Source: CBDDDW01 sp965226805 (GTDB taxonomy: Bacteria > Chloroflexota > Dehalococcoidia > Lucifugimonadales > JAGWBF01). Taken from it: a stretch of 64,000 bases of DNA. Location of the stretch: the NCBI GenBank assembly GCA_965226805.1, contig CBDDDW010000028.1, positions 186,001 to 250,000 of the forward strand. Direction: 5' to 3'. How positions within the stretch are numbered: position 1 is the stretch's first letter; each line of letters begins with the position of its first letter. The position numbers and the translations under genes are program-made. The notes under the pieces were generated by a model. The model was not told the origin of the DNA and made no database searches. It saw only the letters and a program-made list of their open reading frames with translations. Of this stretch, positions 33,948 through 42,595 are shown piece by piece.

Positions 33948-34076
33948 CGTCGCTCTCTGGTCCCTTCATCCCGACATACCGGTGACCACGATGATGCGAA
34001 TGTGGGAGCCAGAGCGACCACGGGTCTCGGGAGCGATGTTGCCACTATACGCCGGGGACCATTCGGGGTCAATCTA

Positions 34077-35072
34077 TCACCTTCTGCCATGAAATTCGAG
34101 CACGTCGCCGTCGGCCAGCATATACTCTCGGCCCACTCTCTGGCCACCGTATTTTCCCGATCCCCAGAGTACGGCGTAATCCAGCCTCCGCAGCCATTCC
34201 TTATGTAGCGCCTGGGCTGCGTCCTCAACCCTGCTGCCCCGTGCCAACACGATCGGGGTGTCGTAATCTGGTTCATCGCCCGGAGCCTTGGTGTAAACAC
34301 GCACCTTGTCCAAAGCCTCAAAGACGCTCTCCCTCAGCTCGTCCATTCCGACGTCCTCCAGGGAAGAGGTCATTACGATTGGGAACCGGCTGCCATGACT
34401 GTCCTGCAACGACTGGAGCTGGTCCAGGGCTCCAGAACCGTCGGCCTTGTTGCCCACCAATAGGGCCCGCTTTTGTACTCTGTGGTCCTCGGGGTCCGCC
34501 TTGTCCTCTCTGCCCAGCAAGAGATATCCCCAATTCCGCAGCTCCTTCGTTACTTCACTCATCTGTTGGATAGCGCCTGCCGAGAGATCGATGACGATGA
34601 TGAGGAGATCCGTGTTCCTCAGCAGGCTGAAGAGGCGGGTCTGCATATCCCGGTCATTTACGGCAGGGGTATCTACGAGCTGGACCAGGACATTCTGGAA
34701 GCGGAGCATACCAGGTTGGGGAAACTTGGTCGTAAAGGGATAGCCAGCCACCTTTGCGCTGGCCCCGGTGAGGCTTGCCAGCAGCTGAGACTTACCGCCG
34801 TTCGGTAGGCCCACTAAGATGGCCTGACCCGCACCCTCTTTCCTCAGCGCGAAGGGTTCGGGCTGGCTGCTGCCCGTGCTGCTTGGTTTCTCGAGGTCAG
34901 CCATGTGGCGGGCCATGCGCGCCCGCTGGTCCGCCCTGATGTGGTCCGTGCCCTTGTGCTTAGGGGTGGCGGACATCATCTCCTGGAGGGCCGCCACCCT
35001 TTCAGGGACGGTCTTGGCGCGGCGGTACTTGCGCTCGGCTTCGTAGTATGGAGGGGGTAGGTTGGCTGGCAT
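34077..35072 (-). CDS. OBG/DRG-type GTPase with TGS-like C-terminus
   Basis: 331 residues. G1 is GLPNGGKS (88-95), G2 is the conserved GYPFTT, G3 is VDTPAV and G4 is VGNKAD. The order and the C-terminal segment IVLARGSRVEDAAQALHKEW... MLADGDVLEFH, a TGS domain, match the DRG/OBG-like GTPases that associate with ribosomes. The N-terminal 75 residues (YEAERKYRRAKTVPERVAALQEMM) resemble the DRG helical extension. GGTAGGAT lies before the ATG. It stands alone, with a 257-bp gap to the next gene that holds no gene. Confidence 0.87.
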   Translation of the reverse strand: MPANLPPPYYEAERKYRRAKTVPERVAALQEMMSATPKHKGTDHIRADQRARMARHMADLEKPSSTGSSQPEPFALRKEGAGQAILVGLPNGGKSQLLASLTGASAKVAGYPFTTKFPQPGMLRFQNVLVQLVDTPAVNDRDMQTRLFSLLRNTDLLIIVIDLSAGAIQQMSEVTKELRNWGYLLLGREDKADPEDHRVQKRALLVGNKADGSGALDQLQSLQDSHGSRFPIVMTSSLEDVGMDELRESVFEALDKVRVYTKAPGDEPDYDTPIVLARGSRVEDAAQALHKEWLRRLDYAVLWGSGKYGGQRVGREYMLADGDVLEFHGRR

Positions 35073-35329
35073 ATCCTACCTCCGTGTTCTCTGTCGGGGT
35101 TTTCGCTATAGCCGCAGCTACGGCTGCGGCTGGGGTTGTGACATCCTCTCCGTCACACTTTCGCTAGATTTAGGGGAGGGGAGGAGTCGGGACCACACCA
35201 GGAGCCTCAGCCGACTTGCTGTGAATATATCAAGGCGGCTGTTTTGAGTCAAATTCCCGCCAGGTTTCCCTTGCATATAAGAGAACAGACGTTCTATAAT
35301 ACGGGAAATCCAACAGAGGGGACGTGGCA

Positions 35330-35621
35330 ATGACAACTGCAACAGTGGGCGCCCTAACAGATGTGTTACCGGAACGCTATCCTTATCGCGACGACGGCTG
35401 CGAGGCATCTCCCTCGTGCTTGAGATGCCCGCTGCCCCAGTGCAAATATGACGATCCAGGCTGGCTTCAAAGGCACAGGCGTAACGAGAGGGATAGCGAG
35501 GTAGTGACAGCCCCTGAGAGAGCAAGGATTCTCGGTGCCCGAGGTCGCCCAGCGCTTTGAGATGAGCCAGCGTACCGTCTTTCGCATCGTCAAGAGGGCA
35601 GGCGCAACGGCGGGTTCCTAA
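35330..35621 (+). CDS. Four-cysteine HTH protein (frameshifted)
   Basis: About 97 residues once one base is removed from the CCCC run at about 35510. The N-terminal half carries C-x5-C-x2-C-x4-C (CEASPSCLRCPLPQCKYDDP), probably a metal or Fe-S site. The restored C-terminal half (LREQGFSVPEVAQRFEMSQRTVFRIVKRAG) is a helix-turn-helix. Uncorrected, it stops in an unrelated frame at 35560. The ATG at 35330 has GAGGGG upstream. It is possibly a small transcription factor; I cannot name the family. Confidence 0.6.
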
Positions 35622-35661
35622 CAGAACAGATCGCTGACGGACATGGACTGCATACCATTCC

Positions 35662-35689
35662 TTGACACCCCCTATGGCCGTGATAAGAT
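35662..35689 (+). promoter_or_regulatory. Promoter of a structured RNA upstream of panB
   Basis: TTGACA (35662-35667) and TAAGAT (35684-35689) are spaced by 16 bp. Transcription would start near 35696 and run into a strong terminator. Confidence 0.6.
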
Positions 35690-35695
35690 GGAGTT

Positions 35696-35830
35696 GCCAT
35701 CCACCCGCCGGGGGGTGAGCACGTTATCAGGCGTTTAGCGAGCCGCCGCTGGGACCCTTCCGGGCCGAGACGGCAGTAGACGAGACATAAGTGCCAAAGC
35801 GCTCTCTTGGCGGGACCAAGAGGGCGTTTT
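35696..35830 (+). ncRNA. Structured small RNA or leader/riboswitch candidate
   Basis: About 135 nt between a good promoter and a strong intrinsic terminator, with no reading frame. Hairpins seen are CACCC/GGGTG at about 35702-35717 and an outer GCCG/CGGC stem around CCCTTCCGGG at about 35745-35774. panB begins 190 nt beyond the terminator. It could be a free small RNA, or a riboswitch/attenuator whose alternative fold disrupts the terminator. It does not match the TPP, cobalamin, SAM, FMN, T-box or SRP signatures I know. Confidence 0.45.
35800..35830 (+). terminator. Rho-independent terminator
   Basis: CGCTCTCTTGG (35800-35810) pairs with CCAAGAGGGCG (35816-35826) over 11 bp with one T-G pair, loop CGGGA, followed by TTTT. 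Confidence 0.8.
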
Positions 35831-36022
35831 GTATTTGAGTTTAGTCAGCTTCTCTCTTTGTACCCCACGCCGCGCCAGTACCCATGGGCCATGGGAAAAC
35901 GCCGGTGGCTAACGGCATAAATTTACTGGGGCCGATAAGGACATCGGCAGACTATCACGCCTGGAGCCCGTGCGACGCGTCGTCGAACCGCCAGCGGGTT
36001 TTCAGGCAAAAGGGACGAAGAC

Positions 36023-36865
36023 TTGGCTCGTAGAGTGACGATACGAGACATCGCCAATATGAAAGCCAGGGGCGAGAAGATCCCCATGGTCACCGCCTAC
36101 GACTATACGACGGCCAAGCTGGCCGATGAGTCAGGGATACCCATATTGCTGGTGGGCGATAGTTTGGGGATGGTGGTTTTGGGCTACGACTCTACCATCC
36201 CGGTTACCATGGAGGACATGATCCACCATACCAAAGCCGTTGCCAGAGGCACCAAGCATGCCCTGATAGTGGGCGACCTCCCCTTTATGACCTACAGCAT
36301 GGATCCGTCGCAGGCGATGCGGAACGCCGCACGACTCCTGCAAGAGGGCAACGCCCACACGGTAAAACTCGAGGGCGGGGAGAGTATCGCAGAGACGGTC
36401 CGCTGGATCGTGGACAGCGGCATACCGGTAATGGGACATATCGGCCTCACACCCCAGTCGGTGAACAGGTTCGGCGGATACCGGGTGAGGGGCAAGGGAA
36501 AGGCCGAGGCGGCTCAGATAATTAAGGACGCCGTCGCCCTCGAGGAGGCCGGGGCTTTTTCCATCGTTCTGGAGCTAGTACCCGCTCCCCTGTCAAAGCT
36601 GATCACAGAACGGCTGACCATACCCACCATAGGCATAGGCGCCGGGCCCTTCTGCGACGGCCAGGTGCAGGTGGTCCACGATATGCTCGGCTTGTACACG
36701 GACTTCGTCCCCGGACACACCAAACAGTACGCCAGGCTTGCCGAGACCATAACCGATGCCTTCGGCTCCTACATAGCCGAAGTTCGAGATGGTGCCTTCC
36801 CCTCCGAGAAGGAGAGCGTTACGATGGACGCGAAGATCATCAACGAGCTGGAGTCCGCACCGTAA
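36023..36865 (+). CDS. panB: 3-methyl-2-oxobutanoate hydroxymethyltransferase
   Basis: 280 residues with a TTG start behind AAGGGACG. It makes ketopantoate from ketoisovalerate and methylene-THF in pantothenate/CoA synthesis. Mg-binding and catalytic segments are VTAYDYTTAKLADESG, LVGDSLGMVVLGYDSTIPVT and the late ELVPAPLSKLITERL and GIGAGPFCDGQVQV. It is intact. panC follows after a repeat-filled gap. Confidence 0.96.
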   Translation: MARRVTIRDIANMKARGEKIPMVTAYDYTTAKLADESGIPILLVGDSLGMVVLGYDSTIPVTMEDMIHHTKAVARGTKHALIVGDLPFMTYSMDPSQAMRNAARLLQEGNAHTVKLEGGESIAETVRWIVDSGIPVMGHIGLTPQSVNRFGGYRVRGKGKAEAAQIIKDAVALEEAGAFSIVLELVPAPLSKLITERLTIPTIGIGAGPFCDGQVQVVHDMLGLYTDFVPGHTKQYARLAETITDAFGSYIAEVRDGAFPSEKESVTMDAKIINELESAP

Positions 36866-36887
36866 CTGTCCAGTGGTCCATTACCCG

Positions 36888-37025
36888 CCCTTCGACAAGC
36901 TTAGGTTGAGCGGGGTAACCACCCGCTCATGGTGAGGCCGCCGGGTAATACGCTCATGGTGAGCCCGTCGAACCATGTCAGGTTTGCAGAGGACCCCCCT
37001 CATGATGAGGCTGTCGAAGCATGAA
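36888..37025. repeat. CTCATGGTGAG/GTCGAACCATG interspersed repeat cluster
   Basis: Three diverged copies of a phrase like GCTCATGGTGAGCCCGTCGAAC occur in the panB-panC gap (about 36926, 36952 and 36998). They are inverse relatives of the phrase that seeded the 30-bp tandem array at 3128. Another copy is near 57733. Confidence 0.65.
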
Positions 37026-37043
37026 CATCCTAGAGCGCCCCTG

Positions 37044-37893
37044 ATGGCACCGAACATACAGGTCCTTTCGACCATCGAAGACTTTCGGTCCGCCCGCGAC
37101 GAAGTGCGGGGCGGACTGGGACTCGTGCCAACGATGGGCTCCCTCCACGAGGGGCACCTGTCCCTGGTCCGCCGCGCCACGTCCGAGAACGATAGCGTCG
37201 CGGTGAGTATCTTCGTGAACCCGTCCCAATTTGGTCAAGGTGAGGACTTCCATTCTTACCCCCGGAGACATGGAGCGGGACCTGTCCCTGTTGGAGGAAG
37301 CTGGAGCCAACCTGGTGTTTACCCCCTCGGCGGACGCGCTCTATCCGCCTGGTTTCAACACGTGGGTGGAAGTCGAGTCACTGACTCGGCGACTCGAGGG
37401 CGAGCGTAGGCCGGGCCACTTCCGCGGAGTGGCCACGGTGGTGGCCAAATTGTTCAACATCGTGCGTCCTCACAGAGCCTACTTCGGCCAGAAGGACGGC
37501 CAGCAGGTGGCCGTCATAAAGCGGCTGGTCCAGGACCTGAATATGGGGATAGAGGTAGTTGTGGTGCCGACCGTGCGGGAGCCCGACGGACTCGCCCTGA
37601 GCAGCCGCAACGTGTACCTGACAGGGGACCAGCGGAAGGCGGCCCCGGTGATCTACCGGGCGCTTCGAGAGGCCGAGACCCTATGGCTGGATGGGGAGAA
37701 GCGCGGGGAGAGCTTGCGCGTGGCGGTGCGCCGTGTCCTGGAGCGCGAGCCGATGGTCGAGAGGATTGATTACGTCAGCGTGGCCGACGCCTCGAGCCTG
37801 GAGGAACTGGACGCAATCCAGGAGAAGGCCATGGTGTCAGTGGCCGTGCAGATCGGGAAGGCCCGGCTTATCGACAACATAATTCTGGGCTAA
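37044..37893 (+). CDS. panC: Pantothenate synthetase (frameshifted)
   Basis: About 282 residues after removing one C from the CCCCC run at about 37260. It condenses pantoate and beta-alanine using ATP. The first part holds LVPTMGSLHEGHLSLVRRA (the ATP-binding HIGH-like HEGH) and FVNPSQFGQGEDF. The second holds RPHRAYFGQKDGQQVAVIKR, PDGLALSSRNVYL and the C-terminal dimer domain. Both halves are well conserved, so a sequencing or very recent indel is likely. The start is ATG 37044, without a strong ribosome site. Confidence 0.88.
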
Positions 37894-37906
37894 ACTCTCT
37901 CCTGCC

Positions 37907-39445
37907 TTACCCGATGAAATCGGCGGCCCGTTCGGCGATCATGATCGCCGTCGCGTTGGTGTTGGCGCGGATACAATCAGGCATGACCGATGCGTCTATG
38001 ACGCGAAGCCCTTCCACCCCATGGACCCGGCAGTATTGGTCTACGACCGCCATAGGATCGGACTCCGGCCCCATCTTGCAGGTGGCGGAGATGTGATAGG
38101 AAGTCCTGACGTTCTTGAGTAGCCAGGAGTCCAGGGCGTCGTCGGAAGAGGTCTCTTCCCGGGTGGGCGTGATGTGTCCCGCAACGATGTCGCCAAGCGC
38201 CTGATGATCCAGCAGCCGGAAGCACAGGCGAACCCCCTCCCGCATTCGATGCAGGTCCGACGGGTGCTCCAGATAACGGTAATCCATGTGAGGCTGCACC
38301 AAAGGGTCCCTCGAGGAGAGCCTTAGCTCGCCGGCGCCCATCGCCAGGTACAGGCAGCAGATGAGGGCTACTCCCGTCTGCTGGGGAGCGTCCCCGCCCC
38401 GCTGCACACCGCCCGGTTGGCAGTTGGGGGTGATCAACATATCGTTGCGGTAGTCCGAGCCTTCGGCGGTGTAGCGGAGAAAGGTCTGGAGCCTCGGCCC
38501 TTCAAGGTCCACTGCGTACCCCTCTTTCGCCTCCAACTGCACCACCACACAGGGGTGGTCTCTCATGTTCTGCCCCACCCCTGGAAGGTCCCGGAGGACA
38601 GGTATCCCAAAGCTGGCCAGATGGTCCGCGGGACCGACGCCCGAGAGCATCAGCAGCTGGGGAGAAGCGACTGCCCCGGCACTAAGGATGATCTCCTCTC
38701 CCTCTATCGTGAACCTCTCCCCTCCGCTTTCTAACTCCACACCCGTTGCTCTGTCACCTTCAAACACGACTCGCGTCGCCAGCACTTTGTCCCTGATGGT
38801 CAGGTTGATCCGGTGGCGAACAGGATCGATGTAGGTGAGGGCCGTGCTCATCCGAACGCCGTCTACAGTGTTCTCGATTCTTGGACTTACACCGGTAGAA
38901 TCGGGGTTGTTCATGTCCGAGTGCTCCGGGTAGCCCGCGGCGATGCAGGCCCGGTGGAACGCTTCGGTAAAAGGGAGCCACTCCTCTCTCCTGGGGCTTC
39001 GCACCGGAATCGGCCCATCTGAGCCGTGGAAATCGTCCCTCGTACTGAGGTCACTTTCCAGCTTTCTGAAGTAGGGCAAGACCTTCAGATATGACCACTC
39101 ATCGTTTCCCCAGGAAGCCCAGCTGTCGTAGTCTTCCGGGAGGCCCCGGAGGAAGGCCTGCCCGTTTATGGCGCTGGAGCCGCCCATCACCCTTCCCCGG
39201 GGCACAGGCATGGGCTCCGTTTGGTGTGGCGTGGCGGAGCCTACGAAGGACCAGTTGTGGGGGGCATCTACCGCGGAGGCGGCGTCAGGGTACCCGTACT
39301 TCAGGTCATCCGGGAGACGGTCAAAGTCAGGATAATCCGGCCCCGCCTCAATCAGCAGCACCGAGCGCCTGGGATCTTCAGAAAGGCGCGCAGCCAGTGC
39401 GCAACCCGCCGATCCTCCGCCCACTATTATCACGTCGTATTTCAT
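37907..39445 (-). CDS. GMC-family FAD oxidoreductase, paralogue 1
   Basis: 512 residues; choline-dehydrogenase/alcohol-oxidase type. The N-terminal FAD-binding motif is DVIIVGGGSAGCALAARL, the flavin-attachment loop is GRVMGGSSAINGQAFLRG, and the GMC signature 2 is SAGAVASPQLLMLSGVGP. The catalytic His is in TSYHISATCKMG and the Asn in ANTNATA. It is last in a five-gene leftward operon. The substrate is unknown; members oxidise alcohols with FAD. Confidence 0.93.
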   Translation of the reverse strand: MKYDVIIVGGGSAGCALAARLSEDPRRSVLLIEAGPDYPDFDRLPDDLKYGYPDAASAVDAPHNWSFVGSATPHQTEPMPVPRGRVMGGSSAINGQAFLRGLPEDYDSWASWGNDEWSYLKVLPYFRKLESDLSTRDDFHGSDGPIPVRSPRREEWLPFTEAFHRACIAAGYPEHSDMNNPDSTGVSPRIENTVDGVRMSTALTYIDPVRHRINLTIRDKVLATRVVFEGDRATGVELESGGERFTIEGEEIILSAGAVASPQLLMLSGVGPADHLASFGIPVLRDLPGVGQNMRDHPCVVVQLEAKEGYAVDLEGPRLQTFLRYTAEGSDYRNDMLITPNCQPGGVQRGGDAPQQTGVALICCLYLAMGAGELRLSSRDPLVQPHMDYRYLEHPSDLHRMREGVRLCFRLLDHQALGDIVAGHITPTREETSSDDALDSWLLKNVRTSYHISATCKMGPESDPMAVVDQYCRVHGVEGLRVIDASVMPDCIRANTNATAIMIAERAADFIG

Positions 39446-39464
39446 TCCCTACACCGAGGACAGC

Positions 39465-40997
39465 TTACTTCACCCAGCCAGCGGCGCGTTCGGCTATCAT
39501 GATCGCCGTCGCGTTGGTATTGGCGCGGACGACGTTGGGGCACACGGACAGGTCCACAACCCTGAGGTTTTCAAGCCCATGCACCCGGCAGTGCTGATCA
39601 ACCACCGCCATTGAGTCCGAGGGCAGGCCCATCTTGCAGGTGCCGGACATATGCTGGTTGGTGTACAGGTTTCTTATAATCCAGGCGTCAAGAGCGTCGT
39701 TGGAAGCCAGGTCGGCATCTAATGGGGTGATCCGTCTCTCGATAATTCTCGTACACTGCGGGTGCTCCAACAGCCTGGCGCACAGACGCACGGACTCTCT
39801 GAGGCGTCGGCGGTCCCATGGGTCAACATTGTACCGGTAGTCCAGTAGGGGCTTCCGCAGAGGGTCACTGGACGCCAGGCGTGTCTCTCCGCTGCTCAGT
39901 GGCAGATGTAGGGCGCATTGGATTCGAACCCCGCTGAGCTCATTCACGGCTCCGCTTCCCGCCGGCAGGTAAGAAGATGGGAATATCTGCATGTCATTAC
40001 GGGTATCGGAGCCCTCGGCGGTGTAGTGGAGGAGGGTCTGCATTCTCGGCAGTCCGGGGGCCAGCGTGAAAGCTTCCCGCAGCCGCATCTGTAGCGCCAA
40101 AGCCGGGTGGTCCCTCAAATTCTGGCCCACCCCTGGCAGATGGTGCATCACCGGGATTCCAATGGACCTTAGATGGTCCTCCGGCCCTATCCCCGAGAGC
40201 ATCAGAAGCTGAGGGGATGCTATGGCGCCGGCGCTCAGTATGATCTCCTCTCCCTCCACCGTGAACCGCTCTCCTCCGCTCTGAGTTTCGACCCCTGTGG
40301 CCTTGTCGCCGTTGAACAGGATGCGGGTCGCCAGGGCATCTCCTCTGACCGTGAGGTTGAGGCGGTGACGGTTGGGGTTGACGTACGCCAGCGCCGTGCT
40401 CATGCGTATGCCATCGGGGTTGTTCATGGGTATTGGTCCCACACCTTCCGCTTCCGGGTGGTTCATATCCCAAGACTCTGAGAACCCGGCGTCCAGGCAA
40501 GACTGAAAGAAAGCCCCTTGAAACGGGAGCCACTCCTCCCGGCGGTAGCGCCTGACTGGAACGGGACCATCGGAACCATGGAAGTCGTCTACGACATCCT
40601 GGTCTGTCTCCAGCTTTCGGAAGTAGGGGAGAACTTTGACATAGGACCACTCACCATTGCCCTGGGCGGCCCAGCCGTCGTAATCCTCAGGGATCCCTCG
40701 CAGGAAGGCCTGGCCGTTGATGGCGCTGGAGCCACCGACGACCCTACCCCGCTGGACCACTACGGGCTCTTCGCGGCTATCGTTAATCCTGCCAACGAAG
40801 CCCCAGTTGAAGGGCGAGTCCATGGCCGTGGCCTCGATGTTGTTGCCGTACTTGATGCTGTCTGGCATTCGCCCAAAATCCGGGTAGTCCGGCCCCGCTT
40901 CGAGCAGGAGAACCGAGCGGCGGGGATCCTCGGATAGGCGAGCCGCCAGTACACAGCCCGCAGAGCCGGCCCCGACTATGATGGCGTCGTATCTCAT
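39465..40997 (-). CDS. GMC-family FAD oxidoreductase, paralogue 2
   Basis: 510 residues, separated from paralogue 1 by 19 bp. It has the same motifs: DAIIVGAGSAGCVLAARL, GRVVGGSSAINGQAFLRG, SAGAIASPQLLMLSGIGP and HMSGTCKMGLPSDSMAVV. It differs from its neighbours in the substrate-domain stretch (RINDSREEPVV and FSESWDMNHPEAEG), which suggests specialisation on a different alcohol. All motifs are intact. Confidence 0.93.
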   Translation of the reverse strand: MRYDAIIVGAGSAGCVLAARLSEDPRRSVLLLEAGPDYPDFGRMPDSIKYGNNIEATAMDSPFNWGFVGRINDSREEPVVVQRGRVVGGSSAINGQAFLRGIPEDYDGWAAQGNGEWSYVKVLPYFRKLETDQDVVDDFHGSDGPVPVRRYRREEWLPFQGAFFQSCLDAGFSESWDMNHPEAEGVGPIPMNNPDGIRMSTALAYVNPNRHRLNLTVRGDALATRILFNGDKATGVETQSGGERFTVEGEEIILSAGAIASPQLLMLSGIGPEDHLRSIGIPVMHHLPGVGQNLRDHPALALQMRLREAFTLAPGLPRMQTLLHYTAEGSDTRNDMQIFPSSYLPAGSGAVNELSGVRIQCALHLPLSSGETRLASSDPLRKPLLDYRYNVDPWDRRRLRESVRLCARLLEHPQCTRIIERRITPLDADLASNDALDAWIIRNLYTNQHMSGTCKMGLPSDSMAVVDQHCRVHGLENLRVVDLSVCPNVVRANTNATAIMIAERAAGWVK

Positions 40998-41016
40998 CCG
41001 CTCGCCAAGGAAAGAG

Positions 41017-42549
41017 TCACTTCAGCCAGTCGGCCACACGTTCGGCGATCATTATGGTGGTGGCGTTGGTGTTGGCCCTGGTGACATCCGGCATGACAGA
41101 TGCGTCTACCACCCTCAGATGCTCCAGCCCGTGCACCCGGCAGTACTGGTCCACCACCGCCAAAGAGTCCGAGTCAGGTCCCATTTTGCAAGTTCCGGAG
41201 ATATGTTGCGTGGTGCTCACAAAGCCCAACATCCATGCATCCAGTGCCTCGTCGGAGGCCAGGTCCTCATCGGTCGGGCCGACCCGCCGAGCGACGATGC
41301 CGTCATATGCCGGGTGCTCTATCAGCCGCACGCATAGACGCACAGCTTCGCGCAGCCTCTGCCGGTCCCACGGATCCTCGAGGTATCGGTACTCCAGATG
41401 AGGTTGCACGTTGGGGTCCCGTGAGGTGACGTAGAGCTCGCCCGCGCCCTTGGCCAGCTCAAGCACGCAGTGAAACCTTAGGTCTTCACCTTCCAGAATC
41501 ACTCCCCCCAGCGGGAACAAATAGGATGAGGGCATTATTTGCATGTCGTTGCGGGTCTGGGAGCCCTGAGCCGTGTAGCGAAGAGCCGTCTGGGCACCCG
41601 GCAGATTGGGATCCAGGGAATACCCTTCCTTTGCGGCCAGGCGTACCGCCACGGTAGGGTGGTCCCGGAAGTTCTGTCCCACCCCTGGTAACTCATGGAC
41701 CACCGGTATTCCCACGTCGCGGAGCCGGTCCGCCGGACCTACTCCCGAAAGCATAAGCAGCTGAGGCGAACCGATAGCTCCGGCGGCGAGGATGATCTCA
41801 TCTCCCTCGACCCGGAAAATCTCCCCGCTGCTCTCCACTTCCACCCCTGTCGCGGCCATGCCGTCGAATAAGACCTGCCTGACGGCGACGTCTGACCTGA
41901 TGGTGAGGTTTATCCTGTGGCGACTCGGGCTAATATAGGTCATAGCCGTGTTCATGCGGATGCCGTCTAGATTGTTCATGGGAAGGGGTCCTACGCCGCC
42001 CGACTCCGGATGATTCATGTCCCAATCCTGTGGGAATCCTGCCGCCACGCAGGCCTGAAACCAGGCTGCTTGGAAAGGGAGCCACTCTTCCCGCTTGTGC
42101 CTCCGCACCGGGGTCGGGCCATCGCCGCCGTGGAAGTCGTCCCGAATATCGAGGTCCCTTTCCAGCTTCCTGAAATATGGGAGCACCTTGAGGAAGGCCC
42201 ACTCGTGGTTGCCCCATGAGGCCCACAGGTCGTAGTCTTCCGGGGCGCCCCTGAGGAATATCTGTCCGTTAATGGCGCTGGTGCCGCCCACTACTCTCCC
42301 CCTGGGCACCGACATCGTCCGGTCCAGCACCCGAGTGGGCGTTCCCACGAAAGACCAGTTGTGAGGTGCTCCAACGTCGGAGGCCACCCGGCTGTAACCG
42401 AATTTCAGGTCGTCGGGGATGTCGTCGAACCCAATGTAGTCGGGACCCGCTTCAAGGAGCAGTACGGAGCACAGGGGGTTCTCCGAAAGCCGCGCGGCTA
42501 GCGCGCAGCCCGCCGATCCAGCTCCAACCACTATGAAGTCATATCTCAC
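41017..42549 (-). CDS. GMC-family FAD oxidoreductase, paralogue 3
   Basis: 510 residues, 19 bp before paralogue 2. The FAD motif is DFIVVGAGSAGCALAARL, with GRVVGGTSAINGQIFLRG (Thr instead of Ser), AAGAIGSPQLLMLSGVGP and HISGTCKMGPDSDSLAVV. It shares the MNHPESGGVGPLPMNN stretch with paralogue 2, so these two are the closest pair by eye. It looks functional. Confidence 0.93.
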   Translation of the reverse strand: MRYDFIVVGAGSAGCALAARLSENPLCSVLLLEAGPDYIGFDDIPDDLKFGYSRVASDVGAPHNWSFVGTPTRVLDRTMSVPRGRVVGGTSAINGQIFLRGAPEDYDLWASWGNHEWAFLKVLPYFRKLERDLDIRDDFHGGDGPTPVRRHKREEWLPFQAAWFQACVAAGFPQDWDMNHPESGGVGPLPMNNLDGIRMNTAMTYISPSRHRINLTIRSDVAVRQVLFDGMAATGVEVESSGEIFRVEGDEIILAAGAIGSPQLLMLSGVGPADRLRDVGIPVVHELPGVGQNFRDHPTVAVRLAAKEGYSLDPNLPGAQTALRYTAQGSQTRNDMQIMPSSYLFPLGGVILEGEDLRFHCVLELAKGAGELYVTSRDPNVQPHLEYRYLEDPWDRQRLREAVRLCVRLIEHPAYDGIVARRVGPTDEDLASDEALDAWMLGFVSTTQHISGTCKMGPDSDSLAVVDQYCRVHGLEHLRVVDASVMPDVTRANTNATTIMIAERVADWLK

Positions 42550-42595
42550 TGTGCCCTCGCAGTCACAGGCTATCGATAGCGGGTGATTAAGTGGG

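Noticed and set aside
33559..34092. Rightward Gly/Val-rich protein of 177 codons
   Set aside because: It is the reverse reading of the Thr-Pro repeat tract of the lipoprotein.
35696..35830. T-box or TPP riboswitch upstream of panB
   Set aside because: The diagnostic conserved blocks (T-box AGGGTGGNACCGCG, TPP CTGAGA) are not present, so only an unclassified RNA is claimed.
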